Shown: positions 8,469-17,054 of the stretch, piece by piece
How the letters are laid out: every line of letters starts with the position of its first letter
How positions within the stretch are numbered: position 1 is the first letter of the stretch
From: Stutzerimonas stutzeri RCH2
GTDB taxonomy: Bacteria > Pseudomonadota > Gammaproteobacteria > Pseudomonadales > Pseudomonadaceae
NCBI RefSeq assembly: GCF_000327065.1
Contig: NC_019936.1
Span: 2,745,001 to 2,809,000 of the forward strand
Length of the DNA stretch: 64,000 nt
Direction: 5' to 3'
The notes under the pieces: model-generated
Told to the model about the DNA's origin: nothing
Databases searched by the model: none
The model's input: only the letters and a program-made list of their open reading frames with translations
Made by a program: the position numbers and the translations under genes

Positions 8469-9446
8469 ATGGATCGCCTACCCGAACACCGTAAATCGCC
8501 CTGGCACGCCGGTGAAAAGAAGCTCCAGGAGGCCTTTCATGCCTCTGAGCGGCTGGAGGTGCTCGGACAGAGAGTCATTCGAGACCACATGCCTGATCAG
8601 CACCGGGAGTTCTTTCACCAGTTGCCGTTCGTGGTAGTCGGCGCGGTGGACGCCGAGAATCGTCCTTGGGCCACCTTACTGGAAGGGCCGGAAGGCTTTG
8701 CCACCTCCGCAGATCCACAGCACCTGTTTCTGGCAGCGCATGCCGACCAACACGATCCAGCCGCCTCCGGGTTGCGCGCGGGCCAGGCCATCGGCTTGCT
8801 CGGCATTGAGCTGCATACGCGGAGGCGCAATCGCATGAATGGTGTGATTCAGCGTTCCTCGACCGACGGCCTTGAGGTACTGGTCGAGCAGTCGTACGGC
8901 AACTGCCCGAAGTACATTCAGACGCGTTCCTATACCCGGGTCCCGCGGCGAGCAGACGACGCTGAACCGTGCCGGGAATTCAGCAGCCTGGACGCACACA
9001 CCAGCGCGCTCATTCGCGCGGCTGACACCTTCTTCGTCGCCAGCTACGTCGGGTATGACGCTCGCACGCGCGCCGTGGATGTTTCCCATCGCGGTGGCCG
9101 TGCCGGTTTCATCAAGGTCGAAGGCAGCCGCCTGACCATTCCGGATTATGCGGGCAACCTTTTCTTCAACACCCTGGGGAATCTGCAGGCTAATCCGGTT
9201 GCCGGGTTGCTCTTCGTCGATTTCGCCACGGGCGACATGCTACAACTCACCGGCCGCACGGAACTGCTACTGGACAGCCCGCTGATCAAAGCCTTCGAGG
9301 GCGCCGAGCGGCTCTGGGCCTTCGAAGTCGAGCACGTGGTGCTGCGAGCAGGCGCGGTAGCGATCCGATGGCAGTTTCACGATTACGCCCCCACCAGCCT
9401 GGCAACCGGTACCTGGTTGGAAGCTGATGAACGCCTGCACCAGTAG
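8469..9446 (+). CDS. Pyridoxamine 5'-phosphate oxidase-related FMN-binding protein
   Basis: A 325-residue protein with two recognisable split-barrel stretches. Around residues 50-75 is FFHQLPFVVVGAVDAENRPWATLLEG and around residues 175-245 is ADTFFVASYVGYDARTRAVDVSHRGGRAGFIKVE, then GNLFFNTLGNLQANPVAGLLFVDF; these are the two strands and the FMN-contacting loop of PNPOx-like flavoproteins. The long N-terminal module makes it part of the group annotated as flavin-nucleotide-binding proteins, not of PdxH. A ribosome binding site (GAGGAGC) precedes the ATG. It probably shares an operon with the glutathione S-transferase. The reaction is unknown. Confidence 0.85.
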   Translation: MDRLPEHRKSPWHAGEKKLQEAFHASERLEVLGQRVIRDHMPDQHREFFHQLPFVVVGAVDAENRPWATLLEGPEGFATSADPQHLFLAAHADQHDPAASGLRAGQAIGLLGIELHTRRRNRMNGVIQRSSTDGLEVLVEQSYGNCPKYIQTRSYTRVPRRADDAEPCREFSSLDAHTSALIRAADTFFVASYVGYDARTRAVDVSHRGGRAGFIKVEGSRLTIPDYAGNLFFNTLGNLQANPVAGLLFVDFATGDMLQLTGRTELLLDSPLIKAFEGAERLWAFEVEHVVLRAGAVAIRWQFHDYAPTSLATGTWLEADERLHQ

Positions 9447-9790
9447 GTACAACGCGGGGTTGGCAGAAATAGCGGTGGCGCGTGTGCAACGAGGGAGCAG
9501 TCATCCATCGAACTGAGCGCGCTGTACCTCAAGCGCTCGACCCGTTCATTGGAGATCGACGATTGCCTGACATCTGCGCCGAAACACTCAGGCCGTTTGT
9601 GGATTAGCAGCTGGCCGAAGGCGTAACGAATCGAACAGTGAATATCGCATCAGAACGCGTGATCAGCCTTCTCAACCTGCGCCATCGCACATGGCGAGAT
9701 GAGACCAAGCGCCCTGGTTGGCGTCGGCCTCGAAGATTGGCGTCAGAGTAATTTCCCGCAAAACTCCGGCAAGGGCCAATCAGCGGGCAC
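9447..9790. other. Gene-poor stretch before the tRNA pair
   Basis: About 340 bases with no supportable gene on either strand. A short + frame near 9510-9620 (ELSALYLKRSTRSLEIDDCL) vaguely recalls a transposase fragment but is too short to call. The right end merges into the terminator of the leftward tRNA operon. Confidence 0.4.
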
Positions 9791-9815
9791 AAAAAAAGCT
9801 GCCCTTGGCAGCTTT
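9791..9815 (-). terminator. Intrinsic terminator of the tRNA-Val/tRNA-Asp transcript
   Basis: On the minus strand AAAGCTGCC-AAG-GGCAGCTTT forms a 9-bp stem with a 3-base loop and runs straight into seven T residues in all. It lies about 40 bases beyond the 3' end of tRNA-Asp, in the right orientation to end the leftward tRNA transcript. Confidence 0.9.
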
Positions 9816-9852
9816 CCCTGTTCCACCCTTTAGTTCAAAAGGAGGATGTGTA

Positions 9853-9929
9853 TGGCGCAGCGGACGGGACTCGAACCCGCGACCCCCGGCGTGACAGGCC
9901 GGTATTCTAACCGACTGAACTACCGCTGC
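9853..9929 (-). tRNA. tRNA-Asp (anticodon GTC)
   Basis: A 77-base cloverleaf including an encoded CCA (9855-9853). The acceptor stem GCAGCGG pairs with CCGCTGC. The D-arm has TAGTTCAGTCGGTTAGAATA, the anticodon loop is CTGTCAC with anticodon GTC, and the T-arm has GGGTTCGAGTCCC. The discriminator base is G, as expected for tRNA-Asp. It follows tRNA-Val by 37 bases in the same transcript. Confidence 0.97.
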
Positions 9930-9966
9930 GCGTCGGCCGGACTTTCGTCCGAAATCTCACAAAGGT

Positions 9967-10042
9967 TGGTGGCTGATGACGGGATCGAACCGCCGACCCC
10001 CTGCGTGTGATGCAGGTGCTCTCCCAGCTGAGCTAATCAGCC
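9967..10042 (-). tRNA. tRNA-Val (anticodon CAC as read)
   Basis: A 76-base cloverleaf with encoded CCA. The acceptor stem GGCTGAT pairs with ATCAGCC and the discriminator is A. The anticodon stem CCTGC/GCAGG encloses ATCACAC, giving anticodon CAC, which reads GTG codons. The T-arm is GGCGGTTCGATCCCGTC. It is the promoter-proximal member of a two-tRNA leftward unit. Confidence 0.93.
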
Positions 10043-10299
10043 GATCGCCTTGCGAGGCGCGCAATTTACTCACCCCCCTACGCTAAGTCAACAACAGCAT
10101 TGAATTTTTTTTAGGGAACTGTGGTCAACTGATGCTGCCACCACGCTTTGTAACCTGGCCGGTGCATCATCGGATTGGGAAGGCTGGGTACAAATTCGCT
10201 GCGGCTTACTCGAAAGTGTTCTAAAAGAGCTTTATCGCCTGACAGAGGCAAGCCCGCGTCCAGGGAACCGAATAACAAAAGCGCCACGGAGTATTTCGC

Positions 10300-10944
10300 T
10301 TGCCACTGCTGGGAAAACTGCGCAATTACCGCCGCTACGCCCCCCTGACCATCAGCACCGTGCTTCTCTGCCTGTTCGCGGTATACCTCGCGATGCAGAT
10401 CGAGCAATGGATGCTCTTATCCCGCGCCCCGGCTCCGACTGATATCTACGAGCAGGGCACCGCGAACCCCGGCGGGCCCGATATGCAGCGGCTGGAAATA
10501 CTCTTCGGCTCAGCTGCCCCGACCGATGCAATGGCGCCGTCCGTAGCTGCCAGCGGATTCACTCTGCGCGGCAGCTTCGTCCATGTCGAACCGCAACGCT
10601 CCAGCGCCATCGTCCAGGTCGACGGTCAGCCACCTCGACTGTACTGGCAGGGCGAGGAGCTATCCGGTGGTGTCAGCCTGCACAAGGTCTACCCTGATCG
10701 AGTCGAGCTGCTGCGCAACGGTACTGTTGAAGTCCTGCATTTTCCGCAGATCCGCTCACCAAGCTACGTTCCCGACGCACTGAGCGACACGCCCTATCAG
10801 GACGAAGCCCCATATGCCGAGCCATCGGATGAGGAAACGCAGCTGATGCAGCAGCAGATGGACACCTTGCGCCAGCAGCTGGAAGACGCCGTCAACCAGT
10901 CCGATGCCGCGCCCGCCAATGACCAGCCCATGGAAGACGATTGA
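10300..10944 (+). CDS. gspC: Type II secretion system inner-membrane protein GspC (XcpP-like)
   Basis: A 214-residue bitopic inner-membrane protein. A short cytoplasmic N-terminus is followed by one membrane helix (residues about 16-32, LTISTVLLCLFAVYLAM), a Pro-rich linker, and the periplasmic homology region (residues about 88-150, GFTLRGSFV to VEVLHFP) that contacts the secretin N-domains. Like Pseudomonas XcpP, and unlike many GspC proteins, the C-terminus has no PDZ domain but a Gln-rich coiled coil (LMQQQMDTLRQQLEDAV). The TTG start at 10300 is supported by GGAG eight bases upstream. gspD begins three bases after its stop. No other type II secretion genes lie nearby. Confidence 0.9.
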   Translation: MPLLGKLRNYRRYAPLTISTVLLCLFAVYLAMQIEQWMLLSRAPAPTDIYEQGTANPGGPDMQRLEILFGSAAPTDAMAPSVAASGFTLRGSFVHVEPQRSSAIVQVDGQPPRLYWQGEELSGGVSLHKVYPDRVELLRNGTVEVLHFPQIRSPSYVPDALSDTPYQDEAPYAEPSDEETQLMQQQMDTLRQQLEDAVNQSDAAPANDQPMEDD

Positions 10945-10947
10945 CCG

Positions 10948-12882
10948 ATGCCGACGCCTTTTTCGCGCCCGTTACTTGCCCTGCTTGCTACCAGCCTGCT
11001 GGCCGCCCCCCTGCCCCTGCTTGCCGCCGAGCAGGGCATCGAACCGAGCACCACCCGACAGGACGGCTGGACCATCAACCTGAAGGATGCGGACATCCGT
11101 GCCTTCATCGACCAGATCAGCCAGCTCAGCGGCCAGACCTTCATCGTCGACCCGCGAGTGAAGGGACAGGTCAGCGTCGTCTCCAACGCCACCCTGTCGC
11201 TGAGCGAGGTATACCAGCTGTTTCTCTCGGTGATGGCCACGCATGGGTTCAGTGTGCTGACCCAGGGCGACGTCGCCCGGGTGGTGCCTAATGCCGAAGC
11301 CAAGGCCGAGGCAGGTGGCGGTCCTTCCGGCGGTGATCAGCTGGAAACCCGAGTGATCCAGGTGCAGCACACATCTGCCGCTGAACTGATACCGCTGATT
11401 CGCCCGCTGGTACCGCAGTTCGGCCATCTGGCTGCAGTCTCCTCGGCCAACGCACTGATCATCAGCGATCGCAGCGCCAATATCGCGCGCATTCAGAATC
11501 TGGTTCGCCAGCTCGATCGTGCCGAGAGCAACGATTACGGTGTGCTCAACCTGCAACACGGCTGGGCGGTGGATATCGCTGAAGTGCTGCGCAACTCACT
11601 GATGCGGGGTGAAGCCAAGACGACCGCCGGGGTGCAGATCATCGCGGACTCACGCACCAACCGCCTGATATTCATCGGTCCCAGCGAGGCCCGCGGCAAG
11701 CTGGCATCTCTGGCACAGACCCTCGACACGCCGACCACGCGCTCAGCCAATACCCGTGTTATCCGGCTACGTCACAACGACGCCAAATCACTGGCCGAAA
11801 CCTTGGGCGATATTTCCGAGGGCCTGAAGAATCCAGAGAGCGGCGAGGCCACTACAACCCGGCCACAAAACATCCTCATCCGCGCCGACGAGAGCCTGAA
11901 CGCGCTGGTGCTGCTCGCGGACCCAGAGCTGATCGGCACCATGGAAAGCATCGTTCGCCAACTCGATGTACCTCGCGCACAGGTGATGGTCGAAGCGGCC
12001 ATCGTCGAGGTGTCGGGAGATATCACCGACGCCCTCGGCGTGCAGTGGGCGGTGGATGCGCGCGGTAGTAGGGGCGGAGCCGGCGGGGTCAACTTCGGCA
12101 ACACCGGCATTTCAGTCGGTAGCGTGCTGAACGCGATTAACGAGAACGAGATTCCCGACAACCTGCCAGATGGCGCGATCATCGGCATTGGCACCCGCAG
12201 TTTTGGTGCACTGATCACCGCGCTGTCGTCAAACAGCAAAAGCAACCTGCTGTCCACGCCAAGTCTGCTGACACTGGACAACCAGGAAGCAGAGATTCTC
12301 GTCGGTCAGAACGTGCCGTTCCAGACGGGCTCGTACACCACCGATGCAGCCGGAGCGAACAACCCGTTCACCACGATCGAGCGCCAGGATATCGGCGTTA
12401 CGCTCAAGGTCACTCCACATATCAACGAGGGCGCCACGCTACGCCTGCAGATCGAGCAGGAGATTTCCTCGATCGCTCCAAGTGCCAGCCTGACCGCGCA
12501 GGCAGTGGACCTGGTGACCAACAAGCGCGCCATCAAGAGCACTATTCTTGCCGAAGATGGCCAGGTCATCGTGCTCGGCGGCCTGATTCAGGACGACGTC
12601 ACCCGCACCAATGCCAAGGTACCGCTGCTGGGCGATATTCCGTTGCTGGGCGCACTGTTTCGGTCGACGCAGGAAACTCACATCAAACGCAACCTGATGG
12701 TCTTCCTGCGGCCAACAGTCATTCGCGACCGTGCCGGCCTGGCAGCGCTTTCCGGGAAGAAATACAGCGACATACGGGTCATCGAAACGGATTCGGCCAG
12801 CCCCACCATCCTGCCAGCGAATCCGACGCAGCTGTTCGATGGCCGCGGCCAACCCGCTCCAGCAATCGATCTACGTCAGTAG
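10948..12882 (+). CDS. gspD: Type II secretion system outer-membrane secretin GspD (XcpQ-like)
   Basis: A 644-residue secretin that forms the multimeric outer-membrane channel for folded exoproteins. It has a signal peptide (residues 1-26, ending LPLLAA), an N0 domain (residues about 32-105, INLKDADIRAFIDQISQLSG), three N1-N3 repeats (VIQVQHTSAAELIPLIRPLV; GVLNLQHGWAVDIAEVL; VIRLRHNDAKSLAETLGDI), and the C-terminal secretin domain with the signature VPLLGDIPLLGALFR near residue 555. The periplasmic N-domains should bind GspC. The gene follows gspC by three bases. A 15-bp hairpin lies just after the stop. Confidence 0.97.
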   Translation: MPTPFSRPLLALLATSLLAAPLPLLAAEQGIEPSTTRQDGWTINLKDADIRAFIDQISQLSGQTFIVDPRVKGQVSVVSNATLSLSEVYQLFLSVMATHGFSVLTQGDVARVVPNAEAKAEAGGGPSGGDQLETRVIQVQHTSAAELIPLIRPLVPQFGHLAAVSSANALIISDRSANIARIQNLVRQLDRAESNDYGVLNLQHGWAVDIAEVLRNSLMRGEAKTTAGVQIIADSRTNRLIFIGPSEARGKLASLAQTLDTPTTRSANTRVIRLRHNDAKSLAETLGDISEGLKNPESGEATTTRPQNILIRADESLNALVLLADPELIGTMESIVRQLDVPRAQVMVEAAIVEVSGDITDALGVQWAVDARGSRGGAGGVNFGNTGISVGSVLNAINENEIPDNLPDGAIIGIGTRSFGALITALSSNSKSNLLSTPSLLTLDNQEAEILVGQNVPFQTGSYTTDAAGANNPFTTIERQDIGVTLKVTPHINEGATLRLQIEQEISSIAPSASLTAQAVDLVTNKRAIKSTILAEDGQVIVLGGLIQDDVTRTNAKVPLLGDIPLLGALFRSTQETHIKRNLMVFLRPTVIRDRAGLAALSGKKYSDIRVIETDSASPTILPANPTQLFDGRGQPAPAIDLRQ

Positions 12883-12892
12883 GGAAGACTTC

Positions 12893-12935
12893 CGCATCGA
12901 GCTCAGGCCGTTCTCGCAGACCTGAGCTCGATGCG
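12893..12935. terminator. Long perfect hairpin between convergent gspD and metZ
   Basis: CGCATCGAGCTCAGG pairs perfectly with CCTGAGCTCGATGCG across a 13-base loop, ten bases after the gspD stop and eight bases before the metZ stop. It lacks a T tract on either side, so it may be a bidirectional transcript-end stabiliser more than a classical intrinsic terminator. Confidence 0.6.
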
Positions 12936-12943
12936 AAGCAGGC

Positions 12944-14155
12944 TCAGAGTGCCGCCAGTCCTCGGGCCAGGTCGGCCTTCAGGTCAGCGACATCCTCAAG
13001 GCCGACCGCGACGCGAATGAGGCTGTCGCGAATACCGGCCGTTGCCCGATCCTCGGCTGAAAGCCGACCGTGGGTGGTGGAGCCGGGATGGGTAATGGTG
13101 GTCTTGCTGTCGCCGAGATTGGCTGTGATCGAGATCAACCGGGTCGCATCAATGAAGCGCCATGCGGCTTCCTTGCCACCGGCGACCTCGAAACTCACCA
13201 CCGCACCAAAGCCTTTCTGCTGACGCTTGGCCAGCTCGTGCTGTGGATGACTGGGCAAGCCCGCATAGTAGACGCGCTCGATACCCGGCTGCTGCTCCAG
13301 CCACTCGGCAAGCTCCTGAGCGCTGGCACAATGCGCCTGCATACGCAGCCGTAGCGTCTCCAGCCCCTTGAGGAAGACCCAGGCATTGAACGGGCTGAGC
13401 GTCGGTCCGGCGGTGCGCAGGAACCCGACAAGCTCTTTCATCTGTTCGCTGCGGCCGGCAACGACGCCGCCCAGGCAGCGCCCTTGACCGTCAATGTACT
13501 TGGTCGCGGAATGGATCACGATGTCGGCACCCAGCGCCAACGGCTGCTGCAACACCGGCGTGCAGAAGCAGTTATCCACCGCCAACATCGCTCCCTTGGC
13601 ATGGCAGAGCTTCGCCAGGGCAGCGATATCCACCAGTTCGGCCAGCGGGTTGGACGGCGATTCGACGAAAACCAGCTTGGTATTTTCCTGGAATGCCGAC
13701 TCCCAGGCGGAGAAATCGGTCAGCGGAACGTAGTCGACCTGCACCCCGAAGCGCTTGAGGTACTTCTCGAACAAGGAAACGGTGGCGCCGAATACGCTAC
13801 GCGACACCAGTACGTGGTCACCGGCCGCGCACAGGCTCATGACGGTGGCGAGAATAGCCGCCATGCCGGACGCTGTTGCAACCGCCTGCTCGGCGCCTTC
13901 CAGCGCCGCTATACGTTCTTCAAAGGCACGTACGGTGGGGTTGGTGTAACGCGAATAGACGTTCCCGGGAACGTCACCGGCGAACCGCGCCGCTGCATCT
14001 GCCGCACTGCGGAAGACATAACTGGAGGTGAAGAACAGCGGCTCGCCGTGCTCGCCCTCCGGTGTGCGGCGCTGGCCTGCGCGTACTGCCAGAGTATCGA
14101 GCCCGACGCCCTGCAGGTCGCTGTCCAGCCGTCCGGCTTCCCATTCACTCGTCAT
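12944..14155 (-). CDS. metZ: O-succinylhomoserine sulfhydrylase
   Basis: A 403-residue PLP enzyme of the Cys/Met metabolism family, which makes homocysteine directly from O-succinylhomoserine and sulfide. Landmarks are YSRYTNPT near residue 70 (contacts the PLP of the neighbouring subunit), ASGMAAI, VDNCFCTP, and HSATKYIDGQGR holding the Schiff-base lysine. The C-terminal part contains SITANLGDSKTTITHPGSTTH as in MetZ. I start at ATG 14155 (MTSEWEAGR) because GAGG lies nine bases upstream; a longer frame exists but is out of line with the family. The gene is 47 bases downstream of purF in the same direction, and its ribosome binding site lies in a hairpin. Confidence 0.95.
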   Translation of the reverse strand: MTSEWEAGRLDSDLQGVGLDTLAVRAGQRRTPEGEHGEPLFFTSSYVFRSAADAAARFAGDVPGNVYSRYTNPTVRAFEERIAALEGAEQAVATASGMAAILATVMSLCAAGDHVLVSRSVFGATVSLFEKYLKRFGVQVDYVPLTDFSAWESAFQENTKLVFVESPSNPLAELVDIAALAKLCHAKGAMLAVDNCFCTPVLQQPLALGADIVIHSATKYIDGQGRCLGGVVAGRSEQMKELVGFLRTAGPTLSPFNAWVFLKGLETLRLRMQAHCASAQELAEWLEQQPGIERVYYAGLPSHPQHELAKRQQKGFGAVVSFEVAGGKEAAWRFIDATRLISITANLGDSKTTITHPGSTTHGRLSAEDRATAGIRDSLIRVAVGLEDVADLKADLARGLAAL

Positions 14156-14163
14156 AGCTATTA

Positions 14164-14184
14164 CCTCGGCCGGGGCAGCCGAGG
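14164..14184 (-). promoter_or_regulatory. Hairpin masking the metZ ribosome binding site
   Basis: On the minus strand CCTCGGC-N7-GCCGAGG forms a 7-bp stem. Its 3' arm contains the GAGG that serves as metZ ribosome binding site. Ribosomes finishing purF about 20 bases upstream could open it, which would couple metZ translation to purF. This is inference from structure. Confidence 0.4.
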
Positions 14185-14202
14185 CCGCCACACCGGCATG
14201 AA

Positions 14203-15708
14203 TCAGTTGTTGTAGAGATCGATGATGGCACTGACTGCATTGGTCTTGACCTTGCTCAGGTCATTGCGCGCCTGCTCGATCTTGTGCAGATAAGCTTCAT
14301 CGATGTCGCCAGTGATGTATTTCCCATCGAATACGGCGCAATCGAAATTATCGATCTTGACCTTGCCACCGCCCACGGCGTCGATGAGATCTTCCAGGTC
14401 CTGGTAAACCAGCCAGTCAGCACCAATCAGCTCAGCCACCTCTTCGGTGCTGCGATTGTGCGCGATCAGCTCATGCGCGCTGGGCATGTCGATGCCGTAA
14501 ACGTTCGGATAGCGTACCGCCGGTGCGGCCGAGCAGAAGTAGACGTTCTTCGCCCCGGCCTCGCGCGCCATCTGAATGATCTGCTTGCAGGTGGTGCCAC
14601 GGACGATGGAGTCATCCACCAGCATCACGTTCTTGCCGCGAAACTCGAGATCGATGGCATTGAGCTTCTGGCGCACCGATTTCTTCCGCGCAGCCTGCCC
14701 CGGCATGATGAAGGTGCGGCCGATATAGCGATTCTTGACGAAGCCCTCGCGGAACTTCACGCCGAGCCGGTTTGCCAGCTCCAGCGCGGCGGTGCGACTG
14801 GTGTCGGGGATCGGGATGACCACATCGATATCGTGCTCGGGACGCTCGCGCAGAATCTTGTCGGCCAGCTTCTCGCCCATGCGCAGGCGTGCCTTGTACA
14901 CCGAAACGCCGTCCATCAGGGAGTCGGAACGCGCCAGGTAGACGTATTCGAAGATGCACGGCGCGAGCTTTGGCGCGTCAGCGCACTGGCGGGTGAACAG
15001 CTTGCCGTCGGTGGTGATGTACACCGCCTCGCCCGGCGCCAGATCACGAATCAGGGTGAAGCCGAGGACATCGAGCGAGACGCTTTCGGAGGCGATCATG
15101 TATTCGACGCCTTCGTCGGTATGGCGCTGGCCGAAAACGATCGGGCGGATCGCATTGGGGTCGCGGAAGCCGACGATGCCATAGCCGGTCACCATGGCCA
15201 CCACAGCGTAGCCACCGCGGCAGCGCTCGTGAACCTTGCTCACCGCGGCGAAGACGTCTTCTTCGGTCGGCTGCAACTTGCCGCGTACCGCCAACTCATG
15301 GGCGAACACGTTGAGCAGCACTTCCGAATCGGAACTGGTGTTCACGTGACGCAGATCCGACTCGTAGATCTCCTTGGTCAGCTGGTCGACATTGGTCAGG
15401 TTGCCGTTGTGTGCCAGCGTGATGCCATAAGGCGAGTTCACGTAGAACGGCTGGGCTTCGGCTGAACTGGAGCTGCCGGCCGTGGGGTAACGGATATGAC
15501 CGATGCCCATGTTGCCGACCAGGCGCTGCATGTGGCGCTGTTGGAAAACGTCACGAACCAGCCCGTTGTCCTTGCGCAGAAACAGCCGGCCGTCGTGGCT
15601 GGTCACGATACCGGCTGCATCCTGGCCGCGGTGTTGCAGTACGGTAAGCGCGTCATACAGCGCCTGATTGACGTTCGACTTACCGACAATGCCGACAATG
15701 CCACACAT
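14203..15708 (-). CDS. purF: Amidophosphoribosyltransferase
   Basis: A 501-residue enzyme for the first step of purine synthesis, converting PRPP and glutamine to phosphoribosylamine. The N-terminus MCGIVGIVG exposes Cys2 (nucleophile of the Ntn glutaminase domain after Met removal), with [11 protein letters not shown] and GHIRYPTAG following. The C-terminal phosphoribosyltransferase domain has [13 protein letters not shown], the PRPP-binding motif. Length is normal for the family. It lies between cvpA (upstream, 69 bases) and metZ, the usual cvpA-purF pairing in gamma-proteobacteria. Confidence 0.98.
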   Translation of the reverse strand: MCGIVGIVGKSNVNQALYDALTVLQHRGQDAAGIVTSHDGRLFLRKDNGLVRDVFQQRHMQRLVGNMGIGHIRYPTAGSSSSAEAQPFYVNSPYGITLAHNGNLTNVDQLTKEIYESDLRHVNTSSDSEVLLNVFAHELAVRGKLQPTEEDVFAAVSKVHERCRGGYAVVAMVTGYGIVGFRDPNAIRPIVFGQRHTDEGVEYMIASESVSLDVLGFTLIRDLAPGEAVYITTDGKLFTRQCADAPKLAPCIFEYVYLARSDSLMDGVSVYKARLRMGEKLADKILRERPEHDIDVVIPIPDTSRTAALELANRLGVKFREGFVKNRYIGRTFIMPGQAARKKSVRQKLNAIDLEFRGKNVMLVDDSIVRGTTCKQIIQMAREAGAKNVYFCSAAPAVRYPNVYGIDMPSAHELIAHNRSTEEVAELIGADWLVYQDLEDLIDAVGGGKVKIDNFDCAVFDGKYITGDIDEAYLHKIEQARNDLSKVKTNAVSAIIDLYNN

Positions 15709-15777
15709 GCAAGGAACCTCTCAGTTATTACAGGCAGACCGGATACGACGACAGACCGGGCATCCGTGGAAAAAGAC

Positions 15778-16290
15778 TCAACCGGGCGGGTTGAGCGAAG
15801 CGGCGAACCATTGGCCGCTGAACCCCAGGATGAGATTCTTCGACCAATCAGCGATCAACAGAAAATGTGGCAACAACACAGACTCGCGCCACCATAGGTC
15901 CTGCTCGACGGGTGCAAGGCTCAGCAAGCCCGCCAGCACTACCACCAGAAGACCACCACGTGCCGCACCGAACACCATTCCGAGAAACCGGTCAGTGCCG
16001 GACAACCCCGTCACCCTGATCAGCTCACCGATCAGGAAATTGACCAACGCCCCCACCAGCAAGGTGGCCACGAACAATAGCGCACAGGCTGCGATGACTT
16101 GCGCCGATGGCGTGCTGATGTATTCCGCAAGATGGTGGGACAACGCACCACCGAACATCCATGCGACCACGCCCGCAATGATCCAGGTGACCAGCGAAAG
16201 CGCTTCCTTGACGAAACCGCGCTTCAAACTGATCAGGCTCGACACTGCAATAACGGCGATGATGGCCCAATCGACCCAGGTGAATGCCAC
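15778..16290 (-). CDS. cvpA: Colicin V production family inner-membrane protein
   Basis: A 170-residue protein with about four membrane helices (WAIIAVIAVSSLISL; LVTWIIAGVVAWMFG; VIAACALLFVATLLVGALV; GAARGGLLVVVLAGLLSL) and the conserved loops LKRGFVKEALS and LSGTDRFLGMVFGAARG. CvpA affects envelope stress resistance and is required for colicin V production in E. coli; its biochemical role is unsettled. I prefer the GTG at 16290 (VAFTWVDWAII), which matches the family N-terminus; an ATG at 16323 would add eleven residues and also lacks a good ribosome binding site. It sits directly upstream of purF. Confidence 0.9.
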   Translation of the reverse strand: MAFTWVDWAIIAVIAVSSLISLKRGFVKEALSLVTWIIAGVVAWMFGGALSHHLAEYISTPSAQVIAACALLFVATLLVGALVNFLIGELIRVTGLSGTDRFLGMVFGAARGGLLVVVLAGLLSLAPVEQDLWWRESVLLPHFLLIADWSKNLILGFSGQWFAASLNPPG

Positions 16291-16421
16291 GATGTTTTCT
16301 GCAATGGGGAAAAGGCGGCGCATTTTAGCAGAGCGCGAGCGCCAGGAATACGCGCCGGCTCGCCGGTAGCCATGCGCCGATCGAGGCCTTTGTTCAGGCG
16401 TTCGGCCGGCGCCTCAGCAGA

Positions 16422-17054
16422 TCAACTGCCTTCTGGCTTGAAGCGCACGACGAAGCCATCGAGCTTCTGCTGTCGCTGCAACACATCGCGAAGCCGATTC
16501 GCCTCGCTACGCTCCACCAGCGGACCGACGAAAACGCGGTTCATACCATCAGCGGTGCGGATGTAAGCGTTATAGCCCTGGGAGCGCAATGTCTGCTGCA
16601 GGTTCTCGGCACTGGCGCGATTAGACAGGCTGGCCAGCTGAATCGCCCAGCTGACCGGCAAGTTGTTGTTATCCAGGCGAGGTTCAGCTGCCGGCGATTG
16701 CGCTTGCGCAGCAGGCGCTGCCGGGGCAGCGGCTGGCGCCACCGGAACTACCGGCTCGATCGGCGCCGGCGCCTGCTCGGCAATCGCAGGGCCGGTAGCC
16801 GGCTCAGCATCCTCTTCGATGATTTCGAAACCTTCCGGCACCGACCCCGGCTCTTGCTCCGGTTCCGGGACGTCGACTGGCTGCATCTCGATTTCAGCAA
16901 CCACCGGTGCAGCGGGAATGGTGGGCGCGTCGACGGTGACGTGCCGCAGATCGTCTTCGCGATTGAAAAGCATCGGGACAAAAATCACAGCCAGCGCGAT
17001 TAGCACCAGCGCACCAACCATGCGTTGCAACAGCCCCTTATCGAGCATCGCCAT
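16422..17054 (-). CDS. dedD: SPOR-domain cell-division protein, DedD-like
   Basis: A 210-residue bitopic inner-membrane protein. After a short cytoplasmic tail ([10 protein letters not shown]) comes one membrane helix (residues about 12-30), a long Pro/Ala/Glu-rich periplasmic linker (residues about 45-130), and a C-terminal SPOR domain (residues about 135-208, WAIQLASLSNRASAENLQQTLRSQG to VFVGPLVERSEANRL). SPOR domains bind denuded septal peptidoglycan, so the protein should localise to the division site. The ATG at 17054 has GGAGG eight bases upstream. It overlaps the end of folC by 17 bases, so translation is likely coupled. Confidence 0.88.
   Translation of the reverse strand: MAMLDKGLLQRMVGALVLIALAVIFVPMLFNREDDLRHVTVDAPTIPAAPVVAEIEMQPVDVPEPEQEPGSVPEGFEIIEEDAEPATGPAIAEQAPAPIEPVVPVAPAAAPAAPAAQAQSPAAEPRLDNNNLPVSWAIQLASLSNRASAENLQQTLRSQGYNAYIRTADGMNRVFVGPLVERSEANRLRDVLQRQQKLDGFVVRFKPEGS

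Noticed and set aside
9505..9625. Possible transposase remnant (ELSALYLKRSTRSLEIDDCL)
   Set aside because: Only about 20 residues vaguely recall IS256-type transposases; no inverted repeats or second fragment were found.
14284..15465. A 393-residue open frame on the + strand opposite purF
   Set aside because: purF is complete and unmistakable on the other strand; the antisense frame has no start signal or family resemblance.
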